Below, piece by piece: positions 23,805-31,155 of a stretch of 64,000 bases of DNA; position 1 is the first letter of the stretch, and each line of letters begins with the position of its first letter. The DNA comes from Lentzea sp. NBRC 102530 (GTDB lineage: Bacteria > Actinomycetota > Actinomycetes > Mycobacteriales > Pseudonocardiaceae): the NCBI RefSeq assembly GCF_030269365.1, contig NZ_BSTF01000018.1, forward strand, positions 1 to 64,000, in the 5' to 3' direction. The notes below the pieces were generated by a model. The model was given only the letters and a program-made list of their open reading frames with translations. It was not told the origin of the DNA and did not search any database. The translations under genes and the position numbers were made by a program.

Positions 23805-24806
23805 GTGACTGTGGTACCTGAGGGTCGAAAGCTGCTGCGGCTCGAAGTCCGCAACAGCCAGACCCCGATCGAGAAGAAGCCCTCGTGGATCAAGACTCGG
23901 GCCAAGATGGGCCCCGAGTACCGGGAGCTCAAGGGCCTGGTCAAACGCGAGGGCCTGCACACGGTCTGCGAAGAGGCCGGCTGTCCCAACATCTACGAGT
24001 GCTGGGAAGACCGCGAGGCGACGTTCCTGATCGGCGGCGAGCAGTGCACCCGGCGCTGCGACTTCTGCCAGATCGACACGGGCAAGCCCGCCGACCTCGA
24101 CCGCGACGAACCGCGCCGCGTCGCCGAGTCCGTCCAGGCGATGGGCCTGCGCTACTCCACGGTCACGGGTGTCGCCCGTGACGACCTCGCCGACGGCGGC
24201 GCGTGGCTGTACGCCGAGACGGTCCGCCAGATCCACGAGATGAACCCCGGCACGGGCGTCGAGCTGCTGATCCCGGACTTCAACGCGGTCCCGGAGCAGC
24301 TGGCCGAGGTCTTCGAGTCGCGTCCCGAGGTGCTCGCGCACAACCTGGAGACCGTCCCGCGGATCTTCAAGCGCATCCGCCCGGCGTTCCGCTACGAGCG
24401 CTCGCTCGAGGTGATCACCAAGGCCCGCGAGTTCGGCCTGGTCACCAAGTCGAACCTGATCCTCGGCATGGGCGAGACCCCCGAGGAGGTCACGGAGGCG
24501 CTCGCCGACCTCCACGACGCGGGCTGCGACATCATCACCATCACCCAGTACCTGCGCCCGTCGCCGCGGCACCACCCGGTCGAGCGGTGGGTGAAGCCCG
24601 AGGAGTTCGTGCAGCACAAGGAGACGGCCGAGGAGATCGGTTTCCTCGGTGTCATGGCGGGCCCGCTGGTCCGTTCCTCGTACCGCGCCGGCCGCCTCTA
24701 CGCGCAGGCGAAGCAGAAGCGCGGCGAGGAGCTGCCGGAGAACCTCCAGCACCTGCTGACGGTCTCGGCGTCCCAGGAGATCACGAGCCTGCTCGCCCCG
24801 CGTTAG
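23805..24806 (+). CDS. lipA: Lipoyl synthase
   Basis: A 333-residue radical SAM enzyme that inserts two sulfurs into octanoyl groups on carrier domains. Both clusters are visible: CEEAGCPNIYEC (Cys55, 60, 66) for the auxiliary cluster and CTRRCDFC (Cys81, 85, 88) for the SAM cluster. The C-terminal RSSY serine ligand is also present. GTG start with ggtgggg upstream. lipB, often adjacent in actinobacteria, is not in the neighbouring DNA. A terminator follows at 24824. Confidence 0.97.
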   Translation: MTVVPEGRKLLRLEVRNSQTPIEKKPSWIKTRAKMGPEYRELKGLVKREGLHTVCEEAGCPNIYECWEDREATFLIGGEQCTRRCDFCQIDTGKPADLDRDEPRRVAESVQAMGLRYSTVTGVARDDLADGGAWLYAETVRQIHEMNPGTGVELLIPDFNAVPEQLAEVFESRPEVLAHNLETVPRIFKRIRPAFRYERSLEVITKAREFGLVTKSNLILGMGETPEEVTEALADLHDAGCDIITITQYLRPSPRHHPVERWVKPEEFVQHKETAEEIGFLGVMAGPLVRSSYRAGRLYAQAKQKRGEELPENLQHLLTVSASQEITSLLAPR

Positions 24807-24823
24807 AAGCTCTCACCAACGCG

Positions 24824-24860
24824 ACAGCTGGTCACCCGCCTGGGGTGACCAGCTGTTTTG
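24824..24860. terminator. Hairpin terminator after lipA
   Basis: 14-base arms (ACAGCTGGTCACCC) with a five-base loop and a TTTTG tail lie between lipA and the converging Asp23 operon. Confidence 0.9.
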
Positions 24861-24887
24861 CGTAACCGATACATCAGGGCTGATGTA

Positions 24888-25427
24888 TCAGCGCACTCGT
24901 GCCTCGGCCTTCGTCGTCGACATCCGGAACTCGACGGTGGCGTGCAGGTCGGGTGCGTCGAGGGCCTCGCGCAGACGTGGCAGGCCCTCGTCGTCGATGC
25001 GGCGGCGGATCCCCCGCAGATCGGCGTCGCCGTGGGCGCGAACGACGAGGGCCAGGCGCGGGGCGGTGTGCGGACCGGTCAGGGTGGCCTCGACCTTGCG
25101 CACGCCGGGGTAGGCGGTGACTTCGTCGGCGAACGGCGCGGTGGCCGTCGCGGTGGAGATGCGGGTGGCGCCCTCCTCGTCGGCCCAGCGCCAGTCCGTC
25201 ACCTTGCGGCGCGGGACCTGGGCGGTGAGCCAGCGCAGGCACACCAGGGCGAGCACGACGGCACCGGCCGCGACGACCCACAGCACCCAGGTGGGCGGCA
25301 GCGCGGTGCCGGGCACCACCGGGCCGGAGCGGTCGAGCCAGCGGACCAGGTCGAGGTTCACGACCAGCGCCGCGGCACCCGCGAGCAGCAGGACGAGGCC
25401 CAGCAGGGCGAGCAGGAATCGGTTCAC
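24888..25427 (-). CDS. amaP: AmaP-like membrane anchor of the Asp23/Gls24 operon
   Basis: A 179-residue protein with two N-terminal transmembrane helices (NRFLLALLGLVLLLAGAAAL and WVLWVVAAGAVVLALVC) and a cytoplasmic domain ending RMSTTKAEARVR. This layout matches AmaP proteins, which anchor Asp23 at the membrane. GTG overlaps the previous stop (GTGA) and caggag lies upstream. Last gene of the nine-gene stress operon. Confidence 0.75.
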   Translation of the reverse strand: MNRFLLALLGLVLLLAGAAALVVNLDLVRWLDRSGPVVPGTALPPTWVLWVVAAGAVVLALVCLRWLTAQVPRRKVTDWRWADEEGATRISTATATAPFADEVTAYPGVRKVEATLTGPHTAPRLALVVRAHGDADLRGIRRRIDDEGLPRLREALDAPDLHATVEFRMSTTKAEARVR

Positions 25428-25942
25428 GATGCGCTCCTGAGTGCCTTGACCCGCACCACGACCCGCGGCGGCCGGGCGAGGGCGAACTCTCCGACCCGGC
25501 TTTCCACCGCGGTGCGGACGGCCTCGTCCAGACCGTCGACCACGGCCCGGCGGGTGCGCACCACCGTGCGGACACGGCGGCGGCGCACCTTCACGGCGGC
25601 GGATTCGACGCCGTCGACGACCGCGGCCGAGCGCAGGGCGTTGCGCAGGCCCCGCACCGACACGGCCGTGTGCTGGTCCAGTGCGGCGGTGCGCGGGCGT
25701 CCGGGCACGATCGCGATCAGGAGCAGCACCAGTCCGATGGCCGCGGCGACCCCGCCCGCCACGGCCACCTCCCTGGCCGACCAGGGCGTGCTGTGCAGCC
25801 GGTCGATCAGGGAGTCGTAGGGCAGCCACGGCGGTTCGCCGAGCGCCAGTTGCACGGCGGTCACCGCGACCAGCACCGACACCGCCAGCAGGACCAGCGC
25901 CGTGAGCGTGGCCGGGAGGGCTCGGCGGGAGCGGCGGGTCAT
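25424..25942 (-). CDS. Two-helix membrane protein of the Asp23 operon (DUF6286-like)
   Basis: A 172-residue protein with two hydrophobic helices (TLTALVLLAVSVLVAVTAVQ and VAAAIGLVLLLIAIVPG) followed by a basic, Asp23-like alpha/beta domain (VRTVVRTRRAVVDGLDEAV). Such proteins occur in actinobacterial Asp23 operons, with unknown role. Coupled to both neighbours by ATGA/GTGA overlaps. Confidence 0.7.
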   Translation of the reverse strand: MTRRSRRALPATLTALVLLAVSVLVAVTAVQLALGEPPWLPYDSLIDRLHSTPWSAREVAVAGGVAAAIGLVLLLIAIVPGRPRTAALDQHTAVSVRGLRNALRSAAVVDGVESAAVKVRRRRVRTVVRTRRAVVDGLDEAVRTAVESRVGEFALARPPRVVVRVKALRSAS

Positions 25943-26289
25943 TGGACCCTCCGCACCGGCGCGGTGTCCGTGCGCAGCACGACGACCGAAACGTCCACAA
26001 CGGACACCCGCAGCCCGGTGAGGGCGGCGACCCGTGCCACGAGGTGGGCGCGGACCCGTGCCGCGGTGGACGCGACCGGCGCCGGGTAGCGCAGGTCGAG
26101 GCGTGCGTCGAGGGTCGCCACTCCCCCGGTGACGCGGGCGGTGACGGAGCAGTCGAGCACGTCCGGCACCTCCAGGGCGGCACGCCCGGCGATGCGGCCC
26201 ACCGCGCGGTCCGCGACGGTGGTCAGACCCGGTTGGGCGGTCCCCTGCCGGATGGTTTCCTGGTGGGGGGCGGTGAGCGTGGTCGTCAT
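25939..26289 (-). CDS. Asp23/Gls24 family envelope stress protein
   Basis: A 116-residue member: the RAVGRIAGRAALEVPDVLDC opening and the C-terminal pattern VRAHLVARVAALTGLRVSVV match the Asp23 fold, in which a conserved beta-strand VxVxxV ends the protein. Asp23 proteins are abundant, membrane-associated and envelope-stress-induced. The ATG sits two bases after the upstream stop. Confidence 0.8.
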   Translation of the reverse strand: MTTTLTAPHQETIRQGTAQPGLTTVADRAVGRIAGRAALEVPDVLDCSVTARVTGGVATLDARLDLRYPAPVASTAARVRAHLVARVAALTGLRVSVVDVSVVVLRTDTAPVRRVQ

Positions 26290-26291
26290 CG

Positions 26292-26468
26292 TCAGTCCCT
26301 GTCCCTGCCCAGGAGTTGCGCGAGGTCGAGCTTGCCCTCGGCGACCCGGCCCGCGATGAGGCCGAGCGCGCCGAAGACGAGCACGAGCAGGAACGCGCTG
26401 AAGCCCCCGAACGCGGCGGCCAGGCCGAGCGCGAGCCCGGTCAGCAGGCCCAGTGCGGTGGTGCTCAT
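26292..26468 (-). CDS. DUF2273-like small membrane protein
   Basis: A 58-residue protein with two hydrophobic stretches (LGLLTGLALGLAAAF and FLLVLVFGALGLIAGRVAEG) and a basic tail. This matches the short DUF2273 proteins found within Asp23 operons. The ATG at 26468 has gagggg upstream; a longer frame start lacks one. Probably anchors or spaces the Asp23 complex at the membrane. Confidence 0.75.
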   Translation of the reverse strand: MSTTALGLLTGLALGLAAAFGGFSAFLLVLVFGALGLIAGRVAEGKLDLAQLLGRDRD

Positions 26469-26479
26469 GGCGTTTCCCC

Positions 26480-26923
26480 TCACTGCACGCGCGCGGGTTC
26501 GGGCTTCTCTTCGCCCTCGTTGTCGCTCGGGATGTGCACGTCGTTGACGTTGATGTTGACCTCGACGACCTCGAGCCCGGTGATCTGCTCGATCGCGGTG
26601 ATCACGTTGCCGCGCACGGACTTCGCGAGGTCCGCGATCGGCACGCCGTACTCGACGACGAGTTCCAGGTCCACGGCCGCCTGCTTCTCGCCGACCTCGA
26701 CCGAGACGCCCTGGCCCGCGCTCGCGGTGGCGCCGGGGATGCGGTCGCGCAGCGCGCTGAGCGCCCGCGTCGCACCGCCGCCGAGGGCGTGCACGCCGCG
26801 GATCTCCCGCGCGGCGAGGCCCGCGACCTTCTGCACCACGACGTCCGCGATGGTGGTGGAACCCTTGTCGGTCACCAGCTTCCCGTTCGCCACGTTGACC
26901 TTCTCCACAGCCTGCGTGCTCAT
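26480..26923 (-). CDS. Asp23/Gls24 family envelope stress protein (main copy)
   Basis: A 147-residue protein with the full family signature: VNVANGKLVTDKGSTTIADV, then KVAGLAAREIRGVHALGGG, AAVDLELVVEYGVPIADLAK and a terminal VVEVNINVNDVHI strand. It is the most canonical Asp23 of the three in the operon. aaggaaggg precedes the ATG at 26923; an upstream in-frame start has no site. The tail is acidic and proline-rich. Confidence 0.88.
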   Translation of the reverse strand: MSTQAVEKVNVANGKLVTDKGSTTIADVVVQKVAGLAAREIRGVHALGGGATRALSALRDRIPGATASAGQGVSVEVGEKQAAVDLELVVEYGVPIADLAKSVRGNVITAIEQITGLEVVEVNINVNDVHIPSDNEGEEKPEPARVQ

Positions 26924-26980
26924 CGCGTTCCCTTCCTTCGAGGCGTTCACATCAGATCGACACGGGTGGCGCCGAAAACG

Positions 26981-27274
26981 TCACGACCCGTTCAGGTGAT
27001 CCAACGCACGTTTGTCCACATCGGTCACAACGATCCGGATGGGGGCGTCTTCCCATTGCGTGCCAAGCAGAACCGCCCGCAGTGCCGCACCGGCCTCGTC
27101 GACCGCCAGCGGCAGGCGGGTGGCGACGACCCGGACGCACACCAGTTCGTCCTCGACGTCGACGGCCATCGTGTCGACGTCCCAGTTGATCCACGACCGC
27201 GCGGGCTCCGGCACCGACGGCCGCAGTCCCTCGATCTTCTCCAGCGCCTTCAACAACTCCGTCACGATCACCAT
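26981..27274 (-). CDS. Small protein of the Asp23 operon, unknown function
   Basis: A 97-residue soluble protein (MVIVTELLKALEKIEGLRPS, then WINWDVDTMAVDVED). No domain is recognised. Its ATG overlaps the preceding stop by seven bases, so it is tightly coupled. Alternating beta strands and helix at the start resemble a reduced Asp23-type fold, but this is a guess. Confidence 0.65.
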   Translation of the reverse strand: MVIVTELLKALEKIEGLRPSVPEPARSWINWDVDTMAVDVEDELVCVRVVATRLPLAVDEAGAALRAVLLGTQWEDAPIRIVVTDVDKRALDHLNGS

Positions 27275-27615
27275 GCGACGTCCACCACCGTGACCACCAC
27301 GGACTCCACCTCGACACCGGTCAGTTCCGGCACCAGCGCGCGCACGGACCGTTGCACCGCACGGGCCACGGCCGCGGCCTGGTCCATCCCGGAGATCACC
27401 ACGTCCACCTCCAGCAGCACGGCGGCGCCGGAACGCCGCACCCGCACGCCTTCGACCGGCGCGGGCTGCAGTCCCTTGATCTGCTGCCGCGCCGCGCGCA
27501 CCACCGAACTCACCAGGCCCGCGACGCCGGGCTGCACCCGCACGCCCGCGACTCTCTCGGCCGCGTGCACCGCGACCGCCGCCACCGCCGAAGCGGACAC
27601 GACTGCTTCGATCAC
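27268..27615 (-). CDS. Asp23/Gls24 family protein
   Basis: A 115-residue member with VAAVAVHAAERVAGVRVQPG and the closing pattern VRALVPELTGVEVESVVVTV. The GTG at 27615 has aaggatgag upstream. It overlaps the next gene. Third gene of the sigma-led operon. Confidence 0.75.
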   Translation of the reverse strand: MIEAVVSASAVAAVAVHAAERVAGVRVQPGVAGLVSSVVRAARQQIKGLQPAPVEGVRVRRSGAAVLLEVDVVISGMDQAAAVARAVQRSVRALVPELTGVEVESVVVTVVDVAW

Positions 27616-27619
27616 TCGC

Positions 27620-28162
27620 TCATCCTTCGAGAACGTCGGCCACGACGAGGTCCAGGCGGGCGAGCCGCACACCGATCCGGGCGGAGGCCGCGGCCAGCAC
27701 CCGGCGCCGCACCTCCTCGTACGCCGCGTGCGTGACGAGGGACGCCGTGATCGCGATGCTCAGCTCCACCTCGATCACCGGGTCCGAGCCCGTCGACTCC
27801 GGCGCCTCCACGACGCGGCACCCCCGTGCCCGCACGCCGTCGACGCCGTCCGCCGCGTACCGCAGCACCGCCGCGATCGCGCGCGTGCTGATCCGAGCCA
27901 GCCCGTCGCCGGGCAACGGCACGACGTCGGAGCGCCGCACGTCCGCCCGCACCGCCGACATGATGCGGCTGACCAGGTCGAACGGTGGCTCGACCTCTTC
28001 GCGCGCCATCTCGTCCGTCGCCGCGCGCAGCACCAGAAGGCTTTCCCGCACGGCCGCGCAGTGCGGACACGACCGCGTGTGCTCGTCCGAGAGGTCGATC
28101 GCCTCCCAGACCTCTTCGACGTCCCGCCCGCACGGCAGGACGTAGTCGGACGTCACCGCCAC
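27620..28162 (-). CDS. Zinc-finger anti-sigma-like protein fused to an Asp23/Gls24 domain
   Basis: A 180-residue protein with two parts. Residues about 8-40 contain LPCGRDVEEVW and DEHTRSCPHC, an HxxxCxxC anti-sigma zinc-finger pattern. Residues about 80-180 (AIAAVLRYAADGVDGVRA to ARLDLVVADVLEG) read as an Asp23-type domain. It overlaps or abuts the sigma gene stop; GTG 28162 has ggaggtg at good spacing, while GTG 28156 would give a GTGA overlap. No transmembrane helix is seen, so it would be a soluble anti-sigma. Inferred to restrain the ECF sigma and to sense Asp23 or envelope state. Confidence 0.7.
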   Translation of the reverse strand: MAVTSDYVLPCGRDVEEVWEAIDLSDEHTRSCPHCAAVRESLLVLRAATDEMAREEVEPPFDLVSRIMSAVRADVRRSDVVPLPGDGLARISTRAIAAVLRYAADGVDGVRARGCRVVEAPESTGSDPVIEVELSIAITASLVTHAAYEEVRRRVLAAASARIGVRLARLDLVVADVLEG

Positions 28163-28710
28163 GGCGCCATCACCTCCGCGAGTTGTGCCCGTGCCCGCGC
28201 GAGCCTGCCGCGCACCGACTGCTGGGTCGTGCCGATCGCCTCGGCGATCTCGTCGTAGGACCGGCCGTGGACCTCGCGCAGCACCCAGCACGCCCGTTGC
28301 TCGGGGGTGAGCCCGCGCAGTGCGGCCTGCAGCGCGTCGAGCTGCGCGTTCACCTCCACCGCGCGGTCGGGCCGGGTCCGCGGCGCCGGCGACTCGTGCT
28401 CGTCGAGCTCGGTGTCGGCGTGCGGTTTGCGCTTGCGCAGCACGTTCAGGCACTGGTTGGTGGTGGTGCGGTAGAGCCAGCCGAGGAACGCCCCGTCGTC
28501 GTTGAGCTGCCCGAGCCGCCGCCACGCGGTCAGGAACACGTCCTGCACCGCGTCCTCGGCGTCCCCGCTGCTGCCCACGATGCGCAACGCCAGCCGGTAC
28601 ATAGGCCCCTGATAACGCCGCACGAGCTGCTCATACGCCCTCATGTCGCCGTCACGGGACCTTGCCACCAGCGTGGCATCGTCGAGTGCGGCTGCCTCGG
28701 CCACGCTCAT
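28153..28710 (-). CDS. ECF-type RNA polymerase sigma factor
   Basis: A 185-residue sigma-70 family protein. Region 2 spans YEQLVRRYQGPMYRLALRIV to EDAVQDVFLTAWRRL, and region 4 spans LTPEQRACWVLREVHGRSYD to GTTQQSVRGRLARARAQL. No region 3 or extra C-terminal domain. The ATG at 28710 follows gggggtg; an upstream GTG in the same frame is possible. First gene of the nine-gene Asp23/Gls24 operon, whose second gene looks like its anti-sigma. Confidence 0.92.
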   Translation of the reverse strand: MSVAEAAALDDATLVARSRDGDMRAYEQLVRRYQGPMYRLALRIVGSSGDAEDAVQDVFLTAWRRLGQLNDDGAFLGWLYRTTTNQCLNVLRKRKPHADTELDEHESPAPRTRPDRAVEVNAQLDALQAALRGLTPEQRACWVLREVHGRSYDEIAEAIGTTQQSVRGRLARARAQLAEVMAPWR

Positions 28711-28851
28711 GCGCACACCCCCGCCCACTTTTTGCTTGGTCGCCTGATGGACACGTTCGATCGCGGAACGTCACGCGGTTTGGTGATTTCCCGCCCGTGA
28801 CGGCTCTCACCCGGTTTTCACCCGACAGTGGCGTGACGAAGTGGCGGCGCC

Positions 28852-28857
28852 GGGTAT
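28852..28857 (+). promoter_or_regulatory. Possible SigB-type -10 element for csbD
   Basis: GGGTAT lies about 60 bases before the CsbD-like gene, preceded at 13 bases by GTGACG. GGGTAT is the -10 of general-stress sigma promoters (consensus GTTT-N14-16-GGGTAT), and CsbD proteins are often in that regulon. The -35 is poor, so confidence is low. Confidence 0.3.
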
Positions 28858-28917
28858 CGAACAAGCGTCAGACGAACTTCGGCCGAACGGCCGAGCAGTC
28901 ACTTCCAGGAGGACGCG

Positions 28918-29124
28918 ATGTCGCTGTCGGACAAGATCGGCAACAAGGCGGAGGACCTCGGCGGCAAGGTCAAGGAGACCGCGGGCGAGGCCACCGGCGA
29001 CCAGGCGCTCGCCAACGAGGGCCGCGCCGACCAGGCGAAGGCGGCCGTGAAGGACGGCGTGGAGAAGGTGAAGGACGCCGTCGGCGGAGTCGTCGACAGC
29101 GTCGCGAAGCACCTCAAGAAGTGA
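28918..29124 (+). CDS. CsbD-family stress protein
   Basis: A 68-residue, highly charged protein (MSLSDKIGNKAEDLGGKVKE, then EATGDQALANEGRADQAKAA) typical of CsbD-like general stress proteins with predicted disordered amphipathic helices. caggagg precedes the ATG. It is divergent from the Asp23 operon, another stress unit. The molecular role of the family is unknown. Confidence 0.88.
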   Translation: MSLSDKIGNKAEDLGGKVKETAGEATGDQALANEGRADQAKAAVKDGVEKVKDAVGGVVDSVAKHLKK

Positions 29125-29152
29125 CGCTGACGCTTCGAGCCAACGCACGCGT

Positions 29153-29185
29153 TAGAGCCTCTGACCCACTGGGTCGGGGGCTCTA
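29153..29185 (+). terminator. Imperfect hairpin terminator after csbD
   Basis: 15-base arms (TAGAGCCTCTGACCC against its mirror) with three mismatches and a three-base loop, 28 bases after the csbD stop. Confidence 0.7.
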
Positions 29186-29200
29186 GCTCTTGCAGTCGCG

Positions 29201-29228
29201 AGACCCTCTGACGTCCGCGAGAGGGTCT
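29201..29228 (-). terminator. Hairpin after the saccharopine-dehydrogenase-like gene
   Basis: Nine-base arms AGACCCTCT / AGAGGGTCT with a ten-base loop, four bases beyond the converging stop at 29232. The same arms recur at 56432-56463. Confidence 0.75.
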
Positions 29229-29231
29229 AAC

Positions 29232-30257
29232 TCACGTGAAGCGGACCTCGCTCGCGACGACGCCGTCGAGCTCGCGCACGAAGTCGGCGCCGAACGCGCT
29301 GGACGGGGTGTGCGCGCCGGGCGCCACCCCGTCGATCCTGGCGATGGCGCGGAGGACGGCGTCGGCGGTGAGGCTGTAGGCGTTCGGGGTGGTGATCGCG
29401 CACTCGACCTTGGTCTGCGCGTCCCACGCCTCACCGAAGACCTCGGCGCGGGTGTTGGCGCGCTTGCGCTCGTCGGGACCCTTGACCTTGCCGGCGACGG
29501 TCTTGGCCACGTTCTGCACGAGCGAGGTCGCCAGCACGGGCGCGAACACCTGTTGCAGCTGGCCGAGCACGCCCGGCACGGCGGTGAACGTCGTGATGTT
29601 CGGGATGCCGGTCGACCGGTAGGCGGTGCTCACGTCACCCCACGGGATGCTGCCCACCTCGCGCGGCCCCGACCGGAAGTACGCGGTGCGCCGCCGGTGC
29701 CCGATGCGCACGCTCCTCAGGTCGCCGTTCACGCGGATGCGCCCGCCCACGGCGGCGGCCTCGACGGACGTCTTGGTCGTGCCCGCGCTCGCCCCTCCCC
29801 CGACGACGAACGCGAGGTCGAGGTGGGTCGCCGACGGCAGGGCGTTCTTCAGGATCGCGGCGACGCAGTCCGTGGGGACGACGTCGAACCCGGCGCCGGG
29901 CAGCAGCACGACGCCCGCCTTGCGCGCGTCGACGTCCCTGAGCGCGACGGACTCGAAGACGTCGATCTCGCCCGTGATGTCCAGGTAGTGGGTGCGGGTC
30001 TTCAGGCACGCGTCGACCATCGCGGCGGACGTGTGCGCGAACGGTCCGGCGCAGTGCACGACGGCGTCGACGTCCTCGAGGTGCGTCCGCGCCTGCCCCA
30101 GGTCGAACGCCCGGCACTCCAGTCCGAGCGCGGCGGCGATGGGCTCGACCTTCTCGTACGAACGCCCGGCGAGCACCGGCCGCTCCCCGCGCTTGACCGC
30201 GAGCTCGGCGATGAGACGTCCCGTGTAGCCGTTGGCGCCGTAGACCATCCACGTCAT
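29232..30257 (-). CDS. Saccharopine dehydrogenase-like / trans-acting enoyl reductase family protein
   Basis: A 341-residue NAD(P)-binding protein opening MTWMVYGANGYTGRLIAELA, the usual start of this family. HCAGPFAHTSAAMVDACL and THYLDITGE are conserved patches, and GAGFDVVPTDC follows. Family members include the mycobacterial trans-acting enoyl reductase Rv2953 and many reductases of unknown substrate. The ATG at 30257 has aaggtg upstream. No obvious pathway partner adjoins it. Confidence 0.82.
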   Translation of the reverse strand: MTWMVYGANGYTGRLIAELAVKRGERPVLAGRSYEKVEPIAAALGLECRAFDLGQARTHLEDVDAVVHCAGPFAHTSAAMVDACLKTRTHYLDITGEIDVFESVALRDVDARKAGVVLLPGAGFDVVPTDCVAAILKNALPSATHLDLAFVVGGGASAGTTKTSVEAAAVGGRIRVNGDLRSVRIGHRRRTAYFRSGPREVGSIPWGDVSTAYRSTGIPNITTFTAVPGVLGQLQQVFAPVLATSLVQNVAKTVAGKVKGPDERKRANTRAEVFGEAWDAQTKVECAITTPNAYSLTADAVLRAIARIDGVAPGAHTPSSAFGADFVRELDGVVASEVRFT

Positions 30258-30267
30258 GCCGCGCACC

Positions 30268-30561
30268 TTACCGGCGAGTAGCCCCGCGGGAACCGACCAA
30301 AGAGCCGATCAGCAGCAGTACGCCGAAACCGGACACGGGCAGTCCCCAGAGCAGCCGGCGCTGCTTCAGGTCGGCGCACACGTCCACATAGGCCGGACCG
30401 ATCGCGGAGACCGCGGGCTCGTCGAACCCGAGGCCGAGGCTGTTGCCGCACGGGATCAGCGACCCGCTCGGAGACTCGATGGCGAGCATCACCCCCAGGA
30501 TCGCTCCCCCGCCGAGCAGGAACGCGAGACCGACCACGACGGCGAACGTGCGCACTGACAT
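30268..30561 (-). CDS. Small two-helix membrane protein, unknown
   Basis: A 97-residue protein with an N-terminal helix (FAVVVGLAFLLGGGAILGVM), an extracellular loop with two Cys (SLIPCGNSLG, YVDVCADLKQ) that could pair, and a second helix (GLPVSGFGVLLLIGSLVG). No family recognised. No Shine-Dalgarno is visible and the start is uncertain. It lies ten bases upstream of the preceding reductase gene and may be co-transcribed. Confidence 0.5.
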   Translation of the reverse strand: MSVRTFAVVVGLAFLLGGGAILGVMLAIESPSGSLIPCGNSLGLGFDEPAVSAIGPAYVDVCADLKQRRLLWGLPVSGFGVLLLIGSLVGSRGATRR

Positions 30562-30647
30562 GAGCAAAAGTTACGTCTCAAATGGACTTTGGGATAGCCC
30601 TGGTCAGACGCATTGGGGTTGATCCCCTAATCCCCCGCTGAACGCTC

Positions 30648-31142
30648 TCACGCCCCCGGTTCCGGCGATGCGGGCGAGAACGCGTACCGCTGCTCCACCC
30701 GGCCGTGGCGCGGATGCGGCACAGGAAGGCCGACCCTGATCCATCCGAGGCGTTCGTACAACCGCACGCCCCGGACGTTGTCGGCGAACACGAGCAACTC
30801 GACCGACTCGTATCCGTTCTTGATCAATACTTCGGGCAACGCCCGCAACAACACCTCACCGACACCCCGCCCCCACGCGTCCGGGTGCACCCCGACGTAG
30901 TGGAGGAACGCGCGGCGCGAGCCGTCCGTCTCATGTGGACCTCCGGCCACGAATCCCACCGCACGCCCCTCTTCCACCGCGAGCAGCAGGAACGACCGCT
31001 CATCACCGAGAGCGTTCTCCACACCGGGCCGCGCCTCGGCGAGCGTCGGCACCTCGTCGTACCCGTCGCGCAGGGCGACCGCGTGCGCCCAGATCATCGC
31101 GGCGACATCGACGTCGCCAGGCCCCCCAAGAACGATTTCCAC
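30648..31142 (-). CDS. GNAT-family N-acetyltransferase
   Basis: A 164-residue acetyltransferase. The acetyl-CoA loop is VGVHPDAWGRGVGEVLLRAL, preceded by the strand AVGFVAGGPHE and followed by the VELLVFADNVRGVRLYERLGW segment near the C-terminus, all typical of RimI/GNAT proteins. The GTG start lies close behind gggg. It follows the P450 by 13 bases and is probably co-transcribed. Acceptor unknown. Confidence 0.85.
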   Translation of the reverse strand: MEIVLGGPGDVDVAAMIWAHAVALRDGYDEVPTLAEARPGVENALGDERSFLLLAVEEGRAVGFVAGGPHETDGSRRAFLHYVGVHPDAWGRGVGEVLLRALPEVLIKNGYESVELLVFADNVRGVRLYERLGWIRVGLPVPHPRHGRVEQRYAFSPASPEPGA

Positions 31143-31155
31143 GCACCCCAGCGTG

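Noticed and set aside
30613..30629. GGGG-ttgat-CCCC hairpin as terminator
   Set aside because: Four-base stem with no U tract is too weak to support.
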